Shown here one piece after another: positions 21,149-30,023 of a stretch of 64,000 bases of DNA. The notes below the pieces were generated by a model. It searched no databases. It worked only from the letters and a program-made list of their open reading frames with translations, and had not been told where the DNA came from. The stretch is from Variovorax beijingensis. Its GTDB lineage: Bacteria; Pseudomonadota; Gammaproteobacteria; Burkholderiales; Burkholderiaceae_C. The stretch's first letter is position 1. Each line of letters opens with the position of its first letter. Location of the stretch: NCBI RefSeq assembly GCF_003951285.1, contig NZ_RXFQ01000007.1, positions 62,001 through 126,000 on the forward strand. Direction: 5' to 3'. The translations under genes and the position numbers were made by a program.

Positions 21149-21970
21149 TCAGCGGACCGCGCCGGCGGATGGCGGCGGGGCTTTGGCGGGTTTGTCATGC
21201 AGGGCCTCCAGGGCGCGCTGGCCGCGCCCGCCCAGGAAATATTCGTGGATGAACGGATGCGGATAGGCGATCACCTCGCGCGCCGAGCCGCTGACGATGA
21301 CCTTGTGGTCGGCCAGCACCGCGATCCGGGTGCTCAGGTCGAACAGGGTGTCCAGGTCGTGCGTGACCATCACCACCGTCAGGCCCAGTTCGCGGTGCAG
21401 GCCGCGCAGCAGATCGCAGAAGCTGTCGGAGGCCTCGGGGTCCAGGCCCGCGGTGGGTTCGTCGAGCAGCAGCAGCGGCGGGTCCATGATGAGTGCCCGC
21501 GCCAGCGCCACGCGCTTGATCATGCCGCCCGAGAGGTCCGCCGGGCTCATGTTGGCGTGCCGCGGCTCCAGGCCCACCATCTGCAGCTTGACCAGCGCCG
21601 CGTTGCGGATCAGCTCGTCGGGCAGCAGCTTGAGCTCGCGCAGCGGAAAGGCAATGTTCTCGAGCACGCTGAAGGCCGAGAACAGCGCGCCGTGCTGGAA
21701 CAGCATGCCGACGTTGGCCGCGCCCTTGGCGCTGAGCTCGCCCGGCGCCCGGCCCAGCACCTCGACCGTGCCCCTGGTCGGCTTTTCGAGCCCGAGGATC
21801 TGGCGCAGCAGCACCGTCTTGCCGGTGCCCGAGCCGCCTACCAGCGACAGCACCTCGCCGCGCTCGATGCGCAGCTCGAGGTCGCGGTGCACCACGACCT
21901 CGCCGTCGGCGCTCTTGAACACCGTCCAGAGCTTGCGGATATCGACGACGGTGGCCGACAAATCATTCAT
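21149..21970 (-). CDS. mlaF: MlaF-type ABC transporter ATP-binding protein
   Basis: A 273-residue ABC ATPase of the lipid (Mla/Ttg2) class. Walker A is GGSGTGKTVLLRQ, the signature is LSGGMIKRVALARAL, and Walker B is LLLLDEPTAGLDP followed by the switch histidine in VTHDLDT. It pairs with the upstream permease, whose stop overlaps its ATG as ATGA. The ATPase drives lipid movement through the MCE protein. Confidence 0.94.
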   Translation of the reverse strand: MNDLSATVVDIRKLWTVFKSADGEVVVHRDLELRIERGEVLSLVGGSGTGKTVLLRQILGLEKPTRGTVEVLGRAPGELSAKGAANVGMLFQHGALFSAFSVLENIAFPLRELKLLPDELIRNAALVKLQMVGLEPRHANMSPADLSGGMIKRVALARALIMDPPLLLLDEPTAGLDPEASDSFCDLLRGLHRELGLTVVMVTHDLDTLFDLSTRIAVLADHKVIVSGSAREVIAYPHPFIHEYFLGGRGQRALEALHDKPAKAPPPSAGAVR

Positions 21971-23133
21971 GCGCGAAACCCCACGCCCTTGAACAGCACC
22001 GCGAACAGCGCGTCGACCAGGATCACCGCAGTGATCGAGGTCACCACCGACGAGGTGGTGCCGCGCCCCAGGCTCTCGGTGTTGGGCTTGACCTTCATGC
22101 CGAAGTAGCAGCCGATCAGCGCAATCAGGATGCCGAACACCGCCGATTTCGCGAGCGCGAGCCAGAGGTTGGCAATCGGCACCGCGCGCGGCAGCGCCGA
22201 CAGGAAGTAGGCCGGCGAAATGTCGAGCGCGGCGTCGGCTGCGAGCATGCCGCCCAGCAGTGCCGCCATCGAGGTCCAGAGGCTGATCAGCGGCATCGCG
22301 ATGGCCAGCGCCATCACGCGCGGCATCACCAGCCTGAAGCCGTGCGGAATGCCCATCACGCGCATCGCGTCGAGTTCCTCGGTCACGCGCATCACGCCGA
22401 TCTGCGCCGTGATGGCCGAGCCCGAGCGCCCCGCGATCAGCACCGCGGCCAGCACCGGCCCGAGCTCGCGGATCAGCGACAGCCCGAGGATGTTGACCAC
22501 GAAGGCCTCGGCGCCGTACTGGCGCAGCTGCTGCGAGATCAGGTAGGCCAGCACCACGCCGATCAGAAGGCCGACCAGCGCCGTGATGTGCAGCGCGGTG
22601 GCGCCGAACTGGTAGAGGTGCCCCGAGAAATCGCGCCAGGGCGCGCGGTGCGGCGCGCGCGCGAGCGTGCCCACGTCGAGCGCGAGCTGGCCGATCAGCC
22701 CCACGAAGTCGCGCACCACCTCCAGCGCGCGCGGACCGGTGTGCGAGAAATGCCGCAGCCGCTCGGCCAGCGTGGGCGGTGGCTCCTCGGGCGTGCCCAC
22801 GGTGTACTGCGCGACCTGGTCGAGCACCGCCTTGTGCTGCGGCGACATCTCGAGCGTGGCGGGCCAGCCGTGGCGCCAGTGGTCCCAGAGCAGCTGCGCG
22901 CCGATGTGGTCGAGCTGCTCGATGGGGCGCAGGTCCCAGGCGCGGTCTTCGGCCGGCGGCGCGTCCGCCAGGTCCTTGGAAAGCGCCTGCCATGCGCTGC
23001 GCGACGACATGGCCAGCGTGGTCCAGCGGCCGCTGGCCACGGTCCAGCGGCGGCCGTCCTGCTCGCGCTCTCCGACGCGAGGCAACACGCTGTCGGCGGC
23101 GGGTGCGTCGGCAGTCGGGGTTGCTATGGGCAT
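21967..23133 (-). CDS. mlaE: MlaE-type permease with N-terminal STAS-like extension
   Basis: A 388-residue permease. The C-terminal 250 residues are a typical MlaE domain with several membrane helices and the conserved VVNILGLSLIRELGPVLAAVLIAGRSGSAITAQIGVMRVTEELDAMRVMGI segment, here as consecutive parts. About 120 N-terminal residues are soluble and resemble a STAS/MlaB-like domain, so a separate mlaB is not needed. First gene of the operon; the ATG at 23133 begins the conserved part, and an upstream in-frame extension is unlikely. Confidence 0.9.
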   Translation of the reverse strand: MPIATPTADAPAADSVLPRVGEREQDGRRWTVASGRWTTLAMSSRSAWQALSKDLADAPPAEDRAWDLRPIEQLDHIGAQLLWDHWRHGWPATLEMSPQHKAVLDQVAQYTVGTPEEPPPTLAERLRHFSHTGPRALEVVRDFVGLIGQLALDVGTLARAPHRAPWRDFSGHLYQFGATALHITALVGLLIGVVLAYLISQQLRQYGAEAFVVNILGLSLIRELGPVLAAVLIAGRSGSAITAQIGVMRVTEELDAMRVMGIPHGFRLVMPRVMALAIAMPLISLWTSMAALLGGMLAADAALDISPAYFLSALPRAVPIANLWLALAKSAVFGILIALIGCYFGMKVKPNTESLGRGTTSSVVTSITAVILVDALFAVLFKGVGFRA

Positions 23134-23281
23134 GATGCGGCGATGGAGGGCGAAGTAAGAAGAAAGAGGCGGTCCGGAAGGGCGCATCGTAACCGGATGA
23201 ATCGACATTCCCCGTGCACACCGGCGCCGCTTCGCGTAGGGCGGAACGCCGTTTCGCCGGTCATTCGTAACCCTTTTCCGC

Positions 23282-24187
23282 TCAGTTCCAGGCCCGCGCG
23301 AGCGCGTTCCATGCGCTCGCGATCACCGGCTCGTTGCGCCGCGCCGCCAGCGAGACGAAGCGCAGTGCGCAGTCCAGCTGCACGCGGTCGGCCATCACGA
23401 GGCCGTGCGACTGGCTTTCGCGGATGGCGATCGAGTCGCGCAGCAGGCTCAGGCCCACGCCCGACTTCAGCAGGTCGAGCATCGAGGCCTCCTGGTCCAC
23501 CAGCGCCACGCGGCGCGGCGACAGTCCGAGCGGGCCGAACACCTTCTCCAGCAGCCGGTGGTGCGCCGATTCCGGCGGCGTGGCCAGCCAGGGCAGCGCC
23601 GCCAGCGCCCTCCAGTCGCGGCCCAGCACCTGCGGGCCCCAGCCCGCGGGCGCGACCACGCGGTAGGTGAAGCGCGTGAGCGTGCGCGCCGCGAGCGGCG
23701 CCGGCGTGGCGGCATCGCCGTCGTCCGCATCGAGGTGGAAGCCCACGTCGAGCTCGCCGCGCAGCACCTGAGCCAGCACCGTGCCGCTCATGCCGTGGCG
23801 CAGCTCGGTCTCGATCTGCGGGGCCGATTCCACCAGTTCGCGCAGGAACACGCCGAGCCGCGTGAACTCCGGATCGAGGATGGTGCCGATGCGCAGCGCC
23901 CCGCGCACCGTGCCCTGCAGGTTGCGCGCGGCCTGCTGCAGGTCGCCCACGGCCGAGAGCACCCGCTCGGCCTGCGGCAGCAGCGCGGCACCGTCGGCCG
24001 TGAGCGCCAGCCCGTGCGGCGTGCGCGTGAAGAGCTGCAGCCCGGTTTCCTCTGCCAGGCGCTTGAGCTGCAGGCTCACCGCCGGCTGCGTCAGGTGCAG
24101 CCGCTCGGCCGCGCGCGACACATTGCCCTCGCGCGCTGCCAGGACGAAGGCACGCAGAATCTGGAGGTCCAAGGCGGCGGCGGTCAT
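23282..24187 (-). CDS. LysR-type regulator divergent from GMC oxidoreductase
   Basis: A 301-residue LysR regulator with HTH FVLAAREGNVSRAAERLHLTQPAVSLQLKRL and an effector domain from about residue 90. It is divergent from the GMC oxidoreductase across 138 bases. A perfect palindrome with a T-N11-A core overlaps its own start codon, suggesting autoregulation. The inducer is unknown. Confidence 0.93.
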   Translation of the reverse strand: MTAAALDLQILRAFVLAAREGNVSRAAERLHLTQPAVSLQLKRLAEETGLQLFTRTPHGLALTADGAALLPQAERVLSAVGDLQQAARNLQGTVRGALRIGTILDPEFTRLGVFLRELVESAPQIETELRHGMSGTVLAQVLRGELDVGFHLDADDGDAATPAPLAARTLTRFTYRVVAPAGWGPQVLGRDWRALAALPWLATPPESAHHRLLEKVFGPLGLSPRRVALVDQEASMLDLLKSGVGLSLLRDSIAIRESQSHGLVMADRVQLDCALRFVSLAARRNEPVIASAWNALARAWN

Positions 24188-24205
24188 ATAAGAACGATTT
24201 ATATG
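24185..24205. promoter_or_regulatory. LysR-type operator over the regulator's start codon
   Basis: Perfect 7-base inverted repeat CATATAA-N7-TTATATG containing a symmetric T-N11-A (T at 24189, A at 24201). It covers the lysR ATG at 24187 and lies 120 bases upstream of the GMC gene. Confidence 0.6.
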
Positions 24206-24325
24206 CCAACTGCGCCGAAATCATTGGCTTTTTGTCCGTGGCTTGGGAGAAACTGCCGGCCGAAGCCCTTTGCCGGGCCCATGAGCACAATAAATACCGT
24301 TGACCCCCGGAGACAAGCCAGCGCC

Positions 24326-25954
24326 ATGAGCGACAACACATTCGACTACATCGTCATCGGCGGCGGCACGGCCGGCGCATTGATGTGCAACCGGCTGACC
24401 CGCAAATCGCAGCAGCGCACGCTGCTGATCGAGGCCGGCCGCAAGGACGACTACCACTGGATCCACATTCCGGTGGGCTACCTCTACTGCATTGGCAATC
24501 CGCGCACCGACTGGCTCTACAGCACAGAGCCCGACGCGGGCCTCAACGGCCGCGTGCTGCGCTATCCGCGCGGCAAGACGCTGGGCGGCTGCTCCAGCAT
24601 CAACGGCATGATCTACATGCGCGGCCAGTCGCGCGACTACGACCAGTGGGCACAGCTCACGGGCGACGACGCCTGGCGCTGGCAGAACGTGCTGCCCGAC
24701 TTCAAGAAGCACGAGGACTATTACCTCGGCGCCGACGAGCTGCATGGCGCCGGCGGCGAATGGCGCGTGGAGAAGCAGCGCCTGCGCTGGGACATCCTCG
24801 ACGCCTTCGCCGAGGCCGCGGTGCAGGCCGGCGTGCCGCACAGCACCGACTTCAACCGCGGCTCCAACGAAGGCGTCGGCTACTTCCAGGTCAACCAGAA
24901 GAACGGCTGGCGCTGGAACACCGCCAAGGCGTTTCTCAGGCCGGTCTGCTACGGCCGGCCCAACTTCGAGATGTGGGTCAACGCGCATGTCACCAAGCTG
25001 ATCATCGAGACCCAGCCCGACGGCAGCCAGCGCTGCACCGGCGTGCAGGTGTGGGACGGCCACGAGCTGGTCACCGCCCATGCCACGCGCGAGGTGGTGC
25101 TGTGCGCCGGCAGCATCGGCTCGCCGCAGATCCTGCAGCTCTCGGGCATCGGCCCGGCCGATTTGCTGCGCCAGCACGGCATCGACGTGGTGGTCGACGC
25201 GCCCGGCGTCGGCGCCAACCTGCAGGACCACCTGCAGATCCGCGCGGTCTACAAGATCAACGGCGCGCCCACGCTCAACGTGCTGGCGTCGTCCATGTAC
25301 GGCAAGGCGAAGATCGGCCTCGAATACCTGATGAAGCGCAGCGGGCCGATGAGCATGGCGCCGTCGCAGCTCGGCGCCTTCACGCGCAGCTCGCCCGAGC
25401 ATGAGTGGCCGAATCTCGAATACCACGTGCAGCCGCTGTCGCTCGATGCCTTCGGCGAGCCGCTGCACAGCTTTCCGGCCTTTACCGCGAGCGTGTGCAA
25501 CCTCAACCCCACGAGCCGCGGCAGCGTGCGCATCAAGAGCCCGCGTTTCCAGGATGCACCCGCGATCGCGCCCAACTACCTAAGCACCGACGAAGACCGC
25601 AAGGTGGCGGCCGATTCGCTGCGCGTGACGCGCCGCATCGCCTCGCAGCCGGCGCTTGCCAGGTACAAGCCGGAAGAATGGAAGCCCGGCGTTCAATACC
25701 AGAGCGACGAGGACCTCGCGCGCCTGGCCGGCGACATCGCGACCACCATCTTCCATCCGGTCGGCACCACGAAGATGGGGGCCGACGGCGACCCGATGGC
25801 GGTGCTCGACTCGAAGCTGCGCGTGCGCGGCGTGCAGGGGCTGCGCGTGGTCGACGCAGGCGCGATGCCGACCATCACGAGCGGCAATACCAACAGTCCT
25901 ACCTTGATGATGGCCGAGAAGGTCGCGGGGTGGATTCTGGAAGCGAACCGCTGA
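24326..25954 (+). CDS. GMC-family FAD oxidoreductase (choline dehydrogenase-like)
   Basis: A 542-residue glucose-methanol-choline oxidoreductase. FAD-binding motif YIVIGGGTAGALMCNRL; GMC signature regions YPRGKTLGGCSSINGMIYMRG and the second signature VVLCAGSIGSPQILQLSGIGP; the C-terminal catalytic region includes IFHPVGTTKMG and GNTNSPTLMMAEKVAGWIL. It oxidises an alcohol, possibly choline-like or a longer aliphatic alcohol; the substrate is not determinable. An ATG at 24281 is in frame, but the family N-terminus begins at 24326. Confidence 0.92.
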   Translation: MSDNTFDYIVIGGGTAGALMCNRLTRKSQQRTLLIEAGRKDDYHWIHIPVGYLYCIGNPRTDWLYSTEPDAGLNGRVLRYPRGKTLGGCSSINGMIYMRGQSRDYDQWAQLTGDDAWRWQNVLPDFKKHEDYYLGADELHGAGGEWRVEKQRLRWDILDAFAEAAVQAGVPHSTDFNRGSNEGVGYFQVNQKNGWRWNTAKAFLRPVCYGRPNFEMWVNAHVTKLIIETQPDGSQRCTGVQVWDGHELVTAHATREVVLCAGSIGSPQILQLSGIGPADLLRQHGIDVVVDAPGVGANLQDHLQIRAVYKINGAPTLNVLASSMYGKAKIGLEYLMKRSGPMSMAPSQLGAFTRSSPEHEWPNLEYHVQPLSLDAFGEPLHSFPAFTASVCNLNPTSRGSVRIKSPRFQDAPAIAPNYLSTDEDRKVAADSLRVTRRIASQPALARYKPEEWKPGVQYQSDEDLARLAGDIATTIFHPVGTTKMGADGDPMAVLDSKLRVRGVQGLRVVDAGAMPTITSGNTNSPTLMMAEKVAGWILEANR

Positions 25955-26089
25955 GGCGCCCTTCAGGACATTTGTTCGGGGCGCTGTTGTCCAGGGCGCG
26001 TGCACAAGCCACCGGGTACTCCCCTGCGCGAATGTCCCCCGTCGGCGTGATCGCGCCCGAACCTCACGCCCCTGATACTCGCGCGCCAG

Positions 26090-27163
26090 TTACTTCTCAA
26101 TAGTCTTGTTCCAACGCGCATTCCACGCAGGACGATTCGCGTTGATGCTGTCCCAATCAATGGTGACCGCCGTCTTCATCCACTGGTTGACGTCGGCCAC
26201 CTGCTTCACGCCATCGCCCACCGCCGGGGCCTTGGGGTTGGTGGGAATCTGCGCGCCGTACTGCAGCACGTTGGCCTGGGCCAGCGGGCTCAGCAGGAAC
26301 TCGGCGAGTTTTTGCGACAGCTCGGGCTCGCTGTTGTTCGCAATCACGCACTGGCCCACCATCAGCACCACCGCGCCTTCCTTGGGCGGCGCGTATTCCA
26401 CCGGAATGCCCTTGGTCTTGAGCGCGGCCACGGCCGTGGGCGTGAGCGGAAAGATCGCGGCCTCGCCGGTCTGCACCATCTCCGACAGCTTGGCCGAGCT
26501 CGGGATGTACTCCAGCACGTTCGGGCCGATGGTGGCGGGCCAGGCCTTGAAGCCGGGCTCCACGTTCTTGTCGTTGCCGCCCTGGATGCGGTTGAACATC
26601 AGGAAGCCGTGCAGCCCGAAGGACGATGACGACATCGACTGGAACACCACCTTGCCCTTGTACTTGGGGTCGGCCAGGTCCATCCACGAGGTGGGCGCCG
26701 CCCAGCCTTTGTCCTTGAACATCTTCGCGTTGTAGGCCAGGCCCGTCATGCCCAGGCTCACGCCGCTGGCCATGTCGTCCTTGAAGCGCGCGGCCGGGTA
26801 GATCTCGGCCAGCGACGGGTTGGGCCGCTGCTTCTGGCACAGGCCCATGCCGATGGCGCGCACCATGATGCCGTCGTCCAGGAACATCACGTGCATCTGC
26901 GGGCGGTCCTTGTTGGCCTGCGCCTTCGCGAGGATGTCGGACGAGGTGCCGGGCACCACCACCACCTTGGCGCCGTGGAGCTTCTCGAAGGCCGGGAACA
27001 CGTACTGCGTGTACGCCTTCTCCATGGTGCCGCCGTTCATGCCGATGTAGAGCGTCCTGGTCTGCGCGCCGGCCGCGCCGCCGGCCGCGAGCGCGGCCAC
27101 CGCCGCCGCACCGAGCATGGTCCGGCGAAGAGAGAAGAAGGAAATCTTCTGGAAACGGGGCAT
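26090..27163 (-). CDS. PotD-like ABC transporter substrate-binding protein
   Basis: A 357-residue periplasmic binding protein of the polyamine/opine class. A twin-arginine-like or Sec signal peptide (SLRRTMLGAAAVAALAAGGAAGAQ) precedes the mature TRTLYIGMNGGTMEKAYTQYVFPAFEKLHGAKV. KYKGKVVFQSMSSSS and LMVGQCVIANNSEPELSQKLAEFLLSP are typical of the extracellular-solute-binding family. It is unusually the last gene of the operon, after the dehydrogenase subunits. It determines the substrate of the importer and probably of the dehydrogenase. Confidence 0.9.
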   Translation of the reverse strand: MPRFQKISFFSLRRTMLGAAAVAALAAGGAAGAQTRTLYIGMNGGTMEKAYTQYVFPAFEKLHGAKVVVVPGTSSDILAKAQANKDRPQMHVMFLDDGIMVRAIGMGLCQKQRPNPSLAEIYPAARFKDDMASGVSLGMTGLAYNAKMFKDKGWAAPTSWMDLADPKYKGKVVFQSMSSSSFGLHGFLMFNRIQGGNDKNVEPGFKAWPATIGPNVLEYIPSSAKLSEMVQTGEAAIFPLTPTAVAALKTKGIPVEYAPPKEGAVVLMVGQCVIANNSEPELSQKLAEFLLSPLAQANVLQYGAQIPTNPKAPAVGDGVKQVADVNQWMKTAVTIDWDSINANRPAWNARWNKTIEK

Positions 27164-27175
27164 GGTGTTTTCCTT

Positions 27176-28306
27176 TCAGGGTGGGGTGGGGGTGAAGCGT
27201 TCGATCGAGAAGCTCTCGATCGGCGTGCTGCTGCGGCCGTCGCGCACGAGTTCGGCCAGCACTTCGCCGGCGGCCGGGCCGATCTGGAAGCCCGCGCCCG
27301 AAAAGCCGAAGCCATGGAACAGGCCGGGCGTGGTGCGGCTCGGGCCGAGCACCGGCTGGCGGTCGGGCAGGTAGCCTTCGGTGCCGCTCCAGGTGCGAAT
27401 GAAATGCGCATGCCGCAGCGCGGGCAGCAGCTCGACGGCCTGTGCGGAGAGCGAGGCGATGGCGTCGCGGTCGGAGCGGGCGCGGTCGGCATCGAGCGCC
27501 ACGCCCTTGCCGCCGCCACCCAGCACGAGGTTGCCGCGCGCCACCTGGCGGCAGTAGATGCCGCCGCCCTCCACGCCGAGGCTCCAGTCCATGAAGAAGG
27601 GCAGCGGCTCTGTCACTGCCATCGCGGGATGGCCCGATTGCAGCGGCACCTCTTCGCCGAACTCGGTGGCGATCGGCCCGGCCCATGCGCCCGCGCAGTT
27701 GAGCAGCGCCGGCGCATGCACTTCGAGCGCATTGCCCGAGCGCAGCATGAACGCCTGGCCGTCGTGCGTCACCTCGTCGACCTTGTGGCGCTCGAAGATC
27801 TGTGCGCCCGCGCGCTGTGCCGCGAGCGCGAAGGCCGGCGACACCAGCCGCGGATTGGCCTGCCCGTCTTCCGCGCACAGCGAGCCGCCGACGGCGCGCG
27901 TGCCGAGCCAGGGGCAGCGCTCGCGCAGGCGGGCGTCGGAGATCAGCTCGAGCCCCAGGTCGAAGTCTCGGCTTTGCGCACGGTAGCGTTCCAGCGACGC
28001 CATGTCGGCCTCGCTGCGCGCGATCTTGAAGTGGCCCGAGCGCAGGTACTCGCCGTCGGTGCCGATGGTTTCGCGCAGGCGGCCCCAGATGCGGTGCGCG
28101 CGCTGCGCCAGCGGCAACTGGTCGATCGGACGGCCCTGGCGCCGCACGCCGCCGTAGTTCACGCCGCTGGAGCGCGAGCCGCACAGGTCGCGCTCCAGCA
28201 GCACCACGCCGATGCCCATCTGCCGCAACGCCAGCGCGGCGGACGCGCCGACGATGCCGCCGCCGACGATCGCGACGTCGGTGCGCAATGTCCTGCGCCC
28301 GCTCAT
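27176..28306 (-). CDS. FAD-dependent dehydrogenase, beta (DadA/OoxB-like) subunit
   Basis: A 376-residue flavoprotein of the glycine/D-amino-acid oxidase family. The N-terminal motif DVAIVGGGIVGASAALALRQMGIGVVLLERD binds FAD and LPDRQPVLGPSRTTPGLFHGFGFSGAGFQIGPAAGEVLAEL is the C-terminal FAD segment. With the next two upstream genes it forms the alpha/beta/gamma set seen in opine oxidases and hydroxyproline dehydrogenases; this subunit should hold the substrate amine site. Its ATG overlaps the alpha-subunit stop as ATGA. Confidence 0.88.
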   Translation of the reverse strand: MSGRRTLRTDVAIVGGGIVGASAALALRQMGIGVVLLERDLCGSRSSGVNYGGVRRQGRPIDQLPLAQRAHRIWGRLRETIGTDGEYLRSGHFKIARSEADMASLERYRAQSRDFDLGLELISDARLRERCPWLGTRAVGGSLCAEDGQANPRLVSPAFALAAQRAGAQIFERHKVDEVTHDGQAFMLRSGNALEVHAPALLNCAGAWAGPIATEFGEEVPLQSGHPAMAVTEPLPFFMDWSLGVEGGGIYCRQVARGNLVLGGGGKGVALDADRARSDRDAIASLSAQAVELLPALRHAHFIRTWSGTEGYLPDRQPVLGPSRTTPGLFHGFGFSGAGFQIGPAAGEVLAELVRDGRSSTPIESFSIERFTPTPP

Positions 28307-29718
28307 TCGCCCGCTCCTTCGGCGGATGGCGCGGCGGCCAGGCGGATCGGAATCGGCTTGATCGGCGCCTGCCCGCGCAGCCGGCCCACCTGCTGCAGCG
28401 GCAGCCCCGTGGCATGCGCGAGGATCTCCGCCGCCGCCGCGCCGCACATGCGGCCCTGGCAGCGGCCCATGCCGACGCGCGACAGCGCCTTCAGGCGGTT
28501 CATTTCGTCGGCGCCAGCGGCGGCAGCGGTCTGGCGCAAGGTGCCGGCCGTGATGTTCTCGCAGCGGCAGACCACCAGTTCGTCGGACGCATGCGCGGCC
28601 CAGTCGGACGGCAGCGGGAAGGCGCGTTCCAGACCTTCCCTGAATCCGCCGAGCTTGTGGAGCTTGCGTTCGAGTTCGGCGGTGCGCGCCGCGTCGACCG
28701 CCACGCCGTTGTCGGCCAGCAGCGCGAGCGCCGCGCGTTCGCCCGCCCATTCGGCCGCATCGGCACCCATGATGCCGGCACCGTCGCCCGCAAGGTACAC
28801 GCCGCGCACGCTGGAGCGGCCGGCCGCATCGCGCACCGGCAGGTGGGCGCGGTGCAGCGGCGCGAATTCGAAGCGGCAGCCGAGCAGGTCGGCCAATTGC
28901 GTTTCGGAGCGCAGCGCGTAGCCGAAGCCGACGGCATCGCAGGCCAGCGTGCGTTCTTCGCGGCCGTCGTGCCACGCCACGCCGGCCACCCGGCTGTCCT
29001 GTGCATCGCCGAGCACGCGCAATGGCCGCACGCCGCTGTGCAGCGCCACGCCGTGCGCGCGCAGCCAGGCCACGTAGTACACACCCTTCGCGAAGACGGC
29101 GGGCTGCCGCAGCATCGCGGGCGCCGCGGCCAGCTGGTCGGCGAGCCGCGCGGTGTCGAGCACCGCGGCCACCTTCGCGCCGGCCTTGGCGTACTGGTAA
29201 GCGACCAGATAGAGCAGGGGGCCGGTGCCCATGAACACCACGCGCCCGCCGATGGCGCAGCCCTGGAACTTGAGCGCCACCTGCGCGCCGCCCAGCGTGT
29301 AGACGCCGGGCAGTGTCCAGCCCGGCACCGGCAGCACGCGGTCGGTGGCGCCGGTGGCAACGATCAGCTGGCCATAGGGAAGACTGGAAGTGCTGCGCGT
29401 CGGGCCGTGCAGCACGTCGAGCCGGCCGCCCTGCGCGTTCCACGCCAGGCTGTCGGGACGGTAGTCGATGCGCTCGCGCAAGGATTCGAAGGCGGCATGC
29501 ACCGCCTCGGCGCGGCCGGCCTCGAAGCCATAGAGCGCCTGCGCGCTGCGCTGGGCCAGGCTCTCGGGCGGCCGCCGGTAGATCTGCCCGCCGGCGCGCG
29601 AAGCCTCGTCGATCACCACCGGCCGCAGGCCGTGTGCCACCAGCGCCTGTGCGGCGCGTACGCCCGCCGGCCCCGCGCCGACGATCACCGGCTGCAATGC
29701 GGAAGAAGAAGGAGCCAT
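28303..29718 (-). CDS. FAD/[2Fe-2S] dehydrogenase, alpha (OoxA/HcnB-like) subunit
   Basis: A 471-residue pyridine-nucleotide-disulphide-type flavoprotein. VIVGAGPAGVRAAQALVAHGLRPVVID binds FAD and FMGTGPLLYLVAYQYAKAG is a second nucleotide motif. The C-terminus has a BFD-like [2Fe-2S] site with CRCEN and GRCQGRMC. Known relatives are OoxA, HcnB and the alpha subunit of heterotrimeric hydroxyproline dehydrogenase. The ATG shares one base with the stop of the upstream gamma gene (TGATG). Confidence 0.9.
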   Translation of the reverse strand: MAPSSSALQPVIVGAGPAGVRAAQALVAHGLRPVVIDEASRAGGQIYRRPPESLAQRSAQALYGFEAGRAEAVHAAFESLRERIDYRPDSLAWNAQGGRLDVLHGPTRSTSSLPYGQLIVATGATDRVLPVPGWTLPGVYTLGGAQVALKFQGCAIGGRVVFMGTGPLLYLVAYQYAKAGAKVAAVLDTARLADQLAAAPAMLRQPAVFAKGVYYVAWLRAHGVALHSGVRPLRVLGDAQDSRVAGVAWHDGREERTLACDAVGFGYALRSETQLADLLGCRFEFAPLHRAHLPVRDAAGRSSVRGVYLAGDGAGIMGADAAEWAGERAALALLADNGVAVDAARTAELERKLHKLGGFREGLERAFPLPSDWAAHASDELVVCRCENITAGTLRQTAAAAGADEMNRLKALSRVGMGRCQGRMCGAAAAEILAHATGLPLQQVGRLRGQAPIKPIPIRLAAAPSAEGAGE

Positions 29719-30023
29719 CAAGCGCTGCTCCTTCCGGTGACCAGCGCCATGCCCGGCGCGATGAAGGTGGAGCAGGCGCGCAGGCGCTCGCCCTGCTCGG
29801 TGGCGATCCAGCAATCCTGGCAGGCGCCCATCATGCAGAAGCCCGCGCGCGGGGCGCCGCTGAATTCGCTGCGCCGCAGCTGGGCGGCCTGCGTGAGCAC
29901 GGCCGTCAGCACCGTGTCGCCCGCGAGGGCGGAGGCGGGTTCGCCGTCGAGCGTGAAGGGCACCGCGGCGCGGCCGGTCTCGGCCACGCGATGCAGCAGC
30001 GGTTGAAGCTTTGGCAAGCTCAT
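29718..30023 (-). CDS. [2Fe-2S] gamma subunit of the dehydrogenase
   Basis: A 101-residue ferredoxin-like protein of the HcnA/OoxC type. Cysteines are arranged as C-x4-C-x2-C in GFCMMGACQDCW with a fourth in RACSTF, the plant-type [2Fe-2S] pattern. It relays electrons between the flavins of the two larger subunits or to the respiratory chain. The TAG stop of the upstream permease directly abuts its ATG, so the operon runs without gaps. Confidence 0.88.
   Translation of the reverse strand: MSLPKLQPLLHRVAETGRAAVPFTLDGEPASALAGDTVLTAVLTQAAQLRRSEFSGAPRAGFCMMGACQDCWIATEQGERLRACSTFIAPGMALVTGRSSA

Noticed and set aside
25955..26089. Gap between the GMC and binding-protein genes as a further repeat element
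   Set aside because: It looks like a repeat with GC-rich palindromic pieces but no second copy occurs in this window, so I cannot support it.
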